This document shows, piece by piece, positions 6,217-10,079 of a DNA stretch of 10,079 bases. This DNA comes from Boseongicola sp. SB0675_bin_26 (GTDB taxonomy: Bacteria; Pseudomonadota; Alphaproteobacteria; Rhodobacterales; Rhodobacteraceae). Positions within the stretch are counted from its first letter, which is position 1. Each line of letters opens with the position of its first letter. The position numbers and the translations under genes are program-made. The notes under the pieces are model-generated. The model worked only from the letters and a program-made list of their open reading frames with translations. It was not told the DNA's origin and made no database searches. The DNA lies in assembly GCA_009843725.1 (NCBI GenBank), contig VYCX01000336.1:1-10079 (forward strand), in the 5' to 3' direction.

Positions 6217-6828
6217 ATGTTGGCGACGATTGTGCTCGCTCTGCTCACTTGGGTGCTAGCGTGGGCGACAATTCGGTTGGCGCGGGCATCGTCGCAACCG
6301 CAGGTGACCGCAACTATCCAGCCAAATTTGTGGTCCATGGTGCACTGTGACTTGATTGTGGAAAACTCTGGGAACGCGCCGGCGTATGACATATTAGTTG
6401 GGATTGACCCCGAACCGAAGCAGGCCGACGAGGGTGGAGAAAACGAAGTCCCTCTGAAAAATATTAGCGTCCTTCGGCCGGGGCAAAAAATGAAATCGTT
6501 CCTGTCAGACACTGAGGGCATCGTAGATCAAGAATTCAAGGTTGAAGTGAGTTGGAAGCGTCATCCACGCAGCAGGAAGGCAGAGATGATCACTTACACT
6601 TATCGCCTGCCAAAGGGCGTCACTAGGCTTGGTGCCTGGAGTCCTGAGATACAGACGGCGGAGTCTTTGAAAAGGCTGCGCGAGGATTGGCAACTCGTTG
6701 CGAGAGGGCAACGAGAATTGAAGTTGGACGGCTACGACAGCGGCGATCGAGAAAAAGAGTCGCAGCAAATCGAACAATTAAGGTCCAGGCGGCAGGAAGA
6801 CAGGGCTACGTACAAGAATTCCACATAG
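6217..6828 (+). CDS. Small membrane-anchored protein with extracytoplasmic-type beta domain, 203 aa, N-terminus possibly truncated
   Basis: Residues 1-18 (MLATIVLALLTWVLAWAT) are one hydrophobic segment followed by Arg residues, consistent with a membrane anchor. Residues about 28-132 look like a beta-sandwich: LIVENSGNAPAYDILVGI, then ISVLRPGQKM, then FKVEVSWK and TYTYRLP. The N-G-APA-D motif with a later RPGQ turn is common in uncharacterised one-helix membrane proteins. Residues about 148-203 are charged and probably helical. The first in-frame ATG downstream of the TAG at 6178-6180 is at 6217 but has no Shine-Dalgarno, whereas a perfect site serves the ATG at 6169 before the TAG. The frame between (GIWISSVVPFVT) would lengthen the hydrophobic helix, suggesting the ancestral protein started at 6169. 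It lies 111 bp after the protease stop on the same strand and may work with it. Function not recognised; topology not determined. Confidence 0.7.
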   Translation: MLATIVLALLTWVLAWATIRLARASSQPQVTATIQPNLWSMVHCDLIVENSGNAPAYDILVGIDPEPKQADEGGENEVPLKNISVLRPGQKMKSFLSDTEGIVDQEFKVEVSWKRHPRSRKAEMITYTYRLPKGVTRLGAWSPEIQTAESLKRLREDWQLVARGQRELKLDGYDSGDREKESQQIEQLRSRRQEDRATYKNST

Positions 6829-7557
6829 ACCGATCAGAGCGGTGCGGTGCGGAGACAGTCTTTTTTGACTCCGGTGCCGAAAAACTTGCCATGCGGTGTA
6901 GGTTCCTCCTTGGGATCGAGTGCCTCCACGGTAGTAAGGCGGGGCCATGTTGTTGCGTGAATTGGTCTTTCCCCGGCCGCAATGTTGACCTATGGACTAG
7001 CGGCTTTCGGGCTCTATCCTCAACGTATAGTCAGCGGGACCCCTTCATGACGGCCTGGGAGGCAGGGGGTACAGTTCACCAGCAAAGACCAGGTACGGGT
7101 CCAGCCCCTCCGGTGCCGCGCGGTTGGTCTCCTGACTTCAGACGAGGAAAGAAGCACCGGCAGTGCAGTCCGTCAGTTTGCGGCACGTTTGGACGCGACT
7201 GCGTTGAGGCTGTTGACCTGGTCGCGAGACCCGCGAAGTTCGCCAACCGGCCAACACATTGCAAGCAACACCGACGACCCGTTGGACCCTCTTGCAGCGA
7301 GCGCTCGATTCGGTTCGGGTGAGTGCGTTGAAAGTTCACGCTTTGGCGTCGGGAAAGGTTGGTCGGGCCGGTCCGGGAGATGCCCAAGTAGCCTTCTGGC
7401 CACGAAGATTACTGGCATGCGGCTCGATAAGCGCTCTCCAATCGTCGGCGACCCCTTGCAAAGAACCTTGCTTTTCATCCAATGGGCTCCATGATGATGG
7501 CTGCTGTCGCTTCGGTACAAGATGGCGCGGCATATGCATTGGAAGTGCTTTTGAGCA
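6829..7557. other. Long gap without a supported gene; contains a recombinase-gene fragment
   Basis: None of the frames here has a ribosome site plus recognisable protein features, and several overlap one another. A 19-base stretch at 7045-7063 is identical to part of the recombinase gene at 969-2132. A 10-bp palindrome CGAGCGCTCG lies at 7298-7307. The gap separates the protease and membrane-protein pair from the nuclease gene, so the latter probably has its own promoter, which I could not place. Decayed genes are possible here. Confidence 0.5.
7029..7063 (-). pseudogene. Short remnant of a tyrosine recombinase gene
   Basis: TCATGACGGCCTGGGAGGC at 7045-7063 is identical to 1121-1139 in the complete recombinase, where the minus strand encodes ASQAVMS just after the catalytic HxxR box. 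Similarity continues a little further (TCCCGCTG against TTCCGCTG) with a small indel, then is lost; the frame ends at a stop soon after. A 19-base exact match in 10 kb is unlikely by chance, so I read it as a scar of a related recombinase gene or a recombination junction. Confidence 0.4.
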
Positions 7558-9687
7558 GTGCGCACTGAACAGGCCATATTTGAAGAGTTGTCTTCGCTTT
7601 GCCTGTCGAAGGGCTTCATCCATGCTTTGGCAACGATTTGCTTCCGTGATACCCTCGTTCGGTTCGGGGATCGTCTTTCGGCAGACGAGCTGGCCGAGAT
7701 ACGGTCTCGTTCACGACTGATACGAACCGAGATCACGACGCTCATCGGTCTCGCGATGCGAGGTCCGATCGACTTCTCCCTTCCGGAGCCTGAAGATCAC
7801 TCCCTTTACCTTCAGAAGGCGGAGACTCTTCTGGCGGAACTGCACCGATCAATGTTGGCTCTCCCTGAAGAAGAAAGAAAGTGCGCCGGACCGTCTGACC
7901 GCGGCTCCAACAATCTCGCGCTTGGCCGATTCCTCCGGGAGGCAATCTTCTACGGCAGTGAATCCGCGTACACCTTTCAATACCGCGACCTTGCCAGCCA
8001 GAAATACGCAGCGGACGCCAATTGGCTTCTGGAGAAGAAAGGCGTTCGATTGGAGATCGCGAGGTCCGTTTGCAAGGGAGTCGCCGACATCCTGGGTGAC
8101 CGCCTCCGCAAGACGCTTGTCTCACTTAAGGAACGGTCGGAGGAAGAGTGGACACTGCTCCCGGGATTCACCTTTTCCTGCGCGGAACTTGCCAGCCGCA
8201 TCGACGAACCGGTTGATGAAGTCAGGGCATTTGTGACCGCGTTCACGGTACCTGACGATGAATGCAATCAGGGCTTCAGCTCTTTGGCTGCCTTCAACGC
8301 CGCATACGCCTTTCCCATTTTGCGGCAAGGCAATGATGCGTTCCTGCTTCTTCAATTCTACGGATTGTCAGAAGCGGTATACGAAGCTCCGTTCTATTGG
8401 ATGTGCGATGACGCATCATACAGATCGACCGCCCTTGATCATCGCGGCCACTTTGCCGAGAGCTTTTCAGCCGAACGACTGGCGCTTGTATTCGGCTCAC
8501 ACAGGGTGTTCAAGAATGTGGAAATCTACAAGTCCAAAGGGAAGACGCTTGGCGAGATTGACGTCCTGGTCATTTTTGGTGACCGGGTCGTGATCGTGCA
8601 GGCGAAGTCCAAGCGGCTGACGCTGGAGGCGCGAAAGGGGAATGATGGCGCCCTGCGTGATGACTTCAAGAAGGCCGTGCAGGAGTCTGTCGACCAGGCG
8701 CATAAATGTTCTGAGTGGCTTTGCGATCAGTCCGTCAAATTGCGTTGCAGAGACGGGCGACAGATCGAGTTGCCAATGCGACCACGCACTGTCTTTCCGA
8801 TAAGCGTAGTCGCCGATCATTACCCGGCCTTGGCGTTTCAGGCCCGCCAATTCCTGAAGAAAAAGTCCTCTGATCGAATCGTCTCTCCGCTGGTTGCAGA
8901 CGTTTTTGCGCTCGACGCAATGTCCGAGTTTCTTCGTTCGCCATTGAGGTTTCTGAGCTACCTTAGAGTTCGGGCGCACTTCGGCGAGAAGATCATGGCG
9001 GGTCATGAGCATATGATCCTGTCGTATCACCTCAAAAGCAACTTGTGGTTCGAGAGCGACTTGGACTTGGCAATGATTGATGACGACGTGTCATCTGACC
9101 TCGATATCGCCATGGGCGTCCGGCGTGAAGGCATGCCGGGAAACGCAACGCCGGATGGCATCCTGACCCGGTTCGAGGGAACGCCGTTTGCACGCATCCT
9201 GTCAGAAATCGAAGACAAGGAGGAATCCCCAGCGATAGGCCTTGGATTCATGTTGCTTGAACTGGGTGAAGATGCAGTCGAGAAGATCAACGAGGGCATC
9301 CGTGAAATGCTAAAGCGGTCAGCGCGCGATGGCGGCTCTCACAACATGGTGGTCGGGATTTCCGAAGCGTCCACCGGGTTAACTGTCCATTGCAGTCGAG
9401 ACTTTGATTCTTCATCTGAATCTAGGTTGCGTCAGCACTGCGAGGCGAGGAAGTATACAGAGAAAGCCAACAGCTGGTTCGGGCTCGCCATGGCGCCAAC
9501 GGGATCCATTCGACTTGTGGCAGAGCTGTCAGGGGAATGGAGAGAAGATCCGGGGTTGGAGCATGTTGCACGTGCTTGGACAAAGCAACGGTCGATTCGA
9601 GACATGGGCAGGCGGAAGATGCGTCGCAACGATCCTTGCTATTGTGGCAGTGGCCGAAAATACAAGCGGTGCTGCATGAATCGGTAG
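7558..9687 (+). CDS. Mrr/NERD-like PD-(D/E)xK nuclease-family protein with C-terminal SEC-C zinc motif, 709 aa
   Basis: Residues about 1-290 form a largely helical region not matched to a named domain (IRTEITTLIGLAMRGPIDF at 55-73). Residues about 298-352 carry a restriction-endonuclease-like core: helix with Glu301 and Glu307, strand GEIDVLVIF with Asp335, and VVIVQAKSKRL with Gln348 and Lys350. The D...QxK pattern is that of Mrr-type and NERD nucleases and suggests metal-dependent DNA cleavage. Residues 353-685 are mixed, with an acidic stretch near 499-515. The C-terminus RNDPCYCGSGRKYKRCC (690-706) is a complete SEC-C zinc-binding motif, Cys694, Cys696, Cys705, Cys706, known from SecA and many accessory proteins as a protein or nucleic-acid contact. 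The GTG start follows an in-frame TGA at 7552-7554; GGAAG lies 12 bases upstream, a loose ribosome site. Probably a defence or DNA-processing nuclease; the substrate is unknown. Confidence 0.85.
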   Translation: MRTEQAIFEELSSLCLSKGFIHALATICFRDTLVRFGDRLSADELAEIRSRSRLIRTEITTLIGLAMRGPIDFSLPEPEDHSLYLQKAETLLAELHRSMLALPEEERKCAGPSDRGSNNLALGRFLREAIFYGSESAYTFQYRDLASQKYAADANWLLEKKGVRLEIARSVCKGVADILGDRLRKTLVSLKERSEEEWTLLPGFTFSCAELASRIDEPVDEVRAFVTAFTVPDDECNQGFSSLAAFNAAYAFPILRQGNDAFLLLQFYGLSEAVYEAPFYWMCDDASYRSTALDHRGHFAESFSAERLALVFGSHRVFKNVEIYKSKGKTLGEIDVLVIFGDRVVIVQAKSKRLTLEARKGNDGALRDDFKKAVQESVDQAHKCSEWLCDQSVKLRCRDGRQIELPMRPRTVFPISVVADHYPALAFQARQFLKKKSSDRIVSPLVADVFALDAMSEFLRSPLRFLSYLRVRAHFGEKIMAGHEHMILSYHLKSNLWFESDLDLAMIDDDVSSDLDIAMGVRREGMPGNATPDGILTRFEGTPFARILSEIEDKEESPAIGLGFMLLELGEDAVEKINEGIREMLKRSARDGGSHNMVVGISEASTGLTVHCSRDFDSSSESRLRQHCEARKYTEKANSWFGLAMAPTGSIRLVAELSGEWREDPGLEHVARAWTKQRSIRDMGRRKMRRNDPCYCGSGRKYKRCCMNR

Positions 9688-9961
9688 GCGGCCCTCTTTG
9701 GCGGAACGGATGTAGTGAAAACCTGGGAATTGCTGGCAATTTGCATGGAGTAGTCCTCTGGACGGCGCATGGCGGATTGCGGTGAGCGAGGATGAGCGTA
9801 CTCTGCGCTTGAGGCTGCCGGGGTCGACCTTGCCGCAAGCATTGAGCCGAGCTGTGAGTTCTTCTTCATAGCGCATATTGAGTGAGAGACCTTGAGAGGT
9901 GTGTTCGTTTGGTGGGAGGTGAGTCTGCGACCTTGTTTATCGAGACACTTAAGATCAGGTG
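9688..9961. other. Intergenic region after the nuclease gene
   Basis: No terminator with a T-run is visible. A short dyad, AATTGC (9728-9733) with GCAATT (9736-9741), is the only hairpin-like element noted. A small frame from GTG at 9782 to TAG near 9870 (about 29 codons, SEDERTLRLRLPGSTLPQAL) has protein-like composition but no ribosome site, so I leave it uncalled. Confidence 0.35.
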
Positions 9962-10079
9962 ATGCGGAACTTCGACGCGGGCGCCAGCTTTTTGTCCGTT
10001 ATGGCGCTACGAAGATCATTGTCACTTGAGCAGCTCGCAATTGGACCTGGCGGTGTTGACTTTCGTGACTTGAAGCCTT
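9962..10079 (+). CDS. Possible start of a gene running off the right edge
   Basis: An in-frame TAA at 9950-9952 is followed by GTG (9959) and ATG (9962), then 39 codons open to the end of the window. The start of the product reads MRNFDAGASFLSVMALRRSL and continues LEQLAIGPGGVDFRDLKP, a plausible globular N-terminus. Only a weak AGG precedes the ATG. I do not recognise a family. It would be the next same-strand gene after the nuclease, 274 bp downstream. Support is limited because a frame this short can stay open by chance. Confidence 0.35.
   Translation, partial: MRNFDAGASFLSVMALRRSLSLEQLAIGPGGVDFRDLKP

Noticed and set aside
6687..7322. Plus-strand open frame of 211 codons overlapping the membrane protein end
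   Set aside because: It overlaps a better-supported gene, is rich in Arg, Cys, Gly and Pro without order, and has no ribosome site.
7173..7745. Minus-strand open frame of 190 codons
   Set aside because: Overlaps the start of the nuclease gene in antisense and shows no motif.
9782..9871. Small plus-strand frame of 29 codons (GTG start)
   Set aside because: Protein-like composition but no ribosome site, no homologue recognised, and too short to stand alone.
1..10079. CRISPR array, tRNA gene, insertion sequence or replication origin
   Set aside because: No regularly spaced repeats, no tRNA-like cloverleaf, no DDE transposase with terminal repeats and no iteron or DnaA-box cluster was seen on reading both strands.

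Overview
The window looks like part of a chromosomal or plasmid-borne genomic island from a GC-rich proteobacterium. An alphaproteobacterium is most likely, judging from the GC-rich codon use of the recombinase genes and from the conserved hypothetical protein at 3610-4461, whose type I associate with that class. This placement is an inference. No rRNA, tRNA or housekeeping gene anchors it.

Left part (1-3262), minus strand: three tyrosine recombinase genes in tandem. Two are complete with every catalytic residue in place (2129-3262 and 969-2132). They overlap by 4 bp (ATGA), so they form one translationally coupled unit. The third runs off the left edge (1-404) and lies 564 bp further downstream, beyond a spacer that holds a 14-bp perfect hairpin, a 16-bp palindrome and other small inverted repeats. 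All three belong to the island/phage integrase type with an N-terminal arm-binding domain.

Middle (3263-5088): a divergent intergenic region with two exact copies of a 13-bp direct repeat; a conserved hypothetical gene on the plus strand (3610-4461); a third, imperfect copy of the repeat just after that gene; then about 600 bp with no convincing gene.

Right part (5089-9687), plus strand, visibly less GC-rich than the recombinases: a chymotrypsin-fold serine protease with an apparent His-Asp-Ser triad and no signal peptide (5089-6105); a small membrane-anchored protein whose expected start is cut by an in-frame TAG (6217-6828); a 729-bp gap carrying a 19-bp exact match to the C-terminal region of the recombinase gene at 969-2132; and a 709-residue protein with a Mrr/NERD-like PD-(D/E)xK nuclease core and a C-terminal SEC-C zinc motif (7558-9687). 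A further reading frame opens at 9962 and leaves the window.

Reading: the recombinases are probably the mobility module and the protease, membrane protein and nuclease are cargo. An intracellular trypsin-like protease beside a restriction-type nuclease, next to several integrases, is the gene mix of bacterial defence islands, so 5089-9687 is the best candidate here for an undescribed antiphage or anti-plasmid locus. That function is inferred from domain content and position. The 729-bp gap means the nuclease may be a separate unit from the protease and membrane gene.
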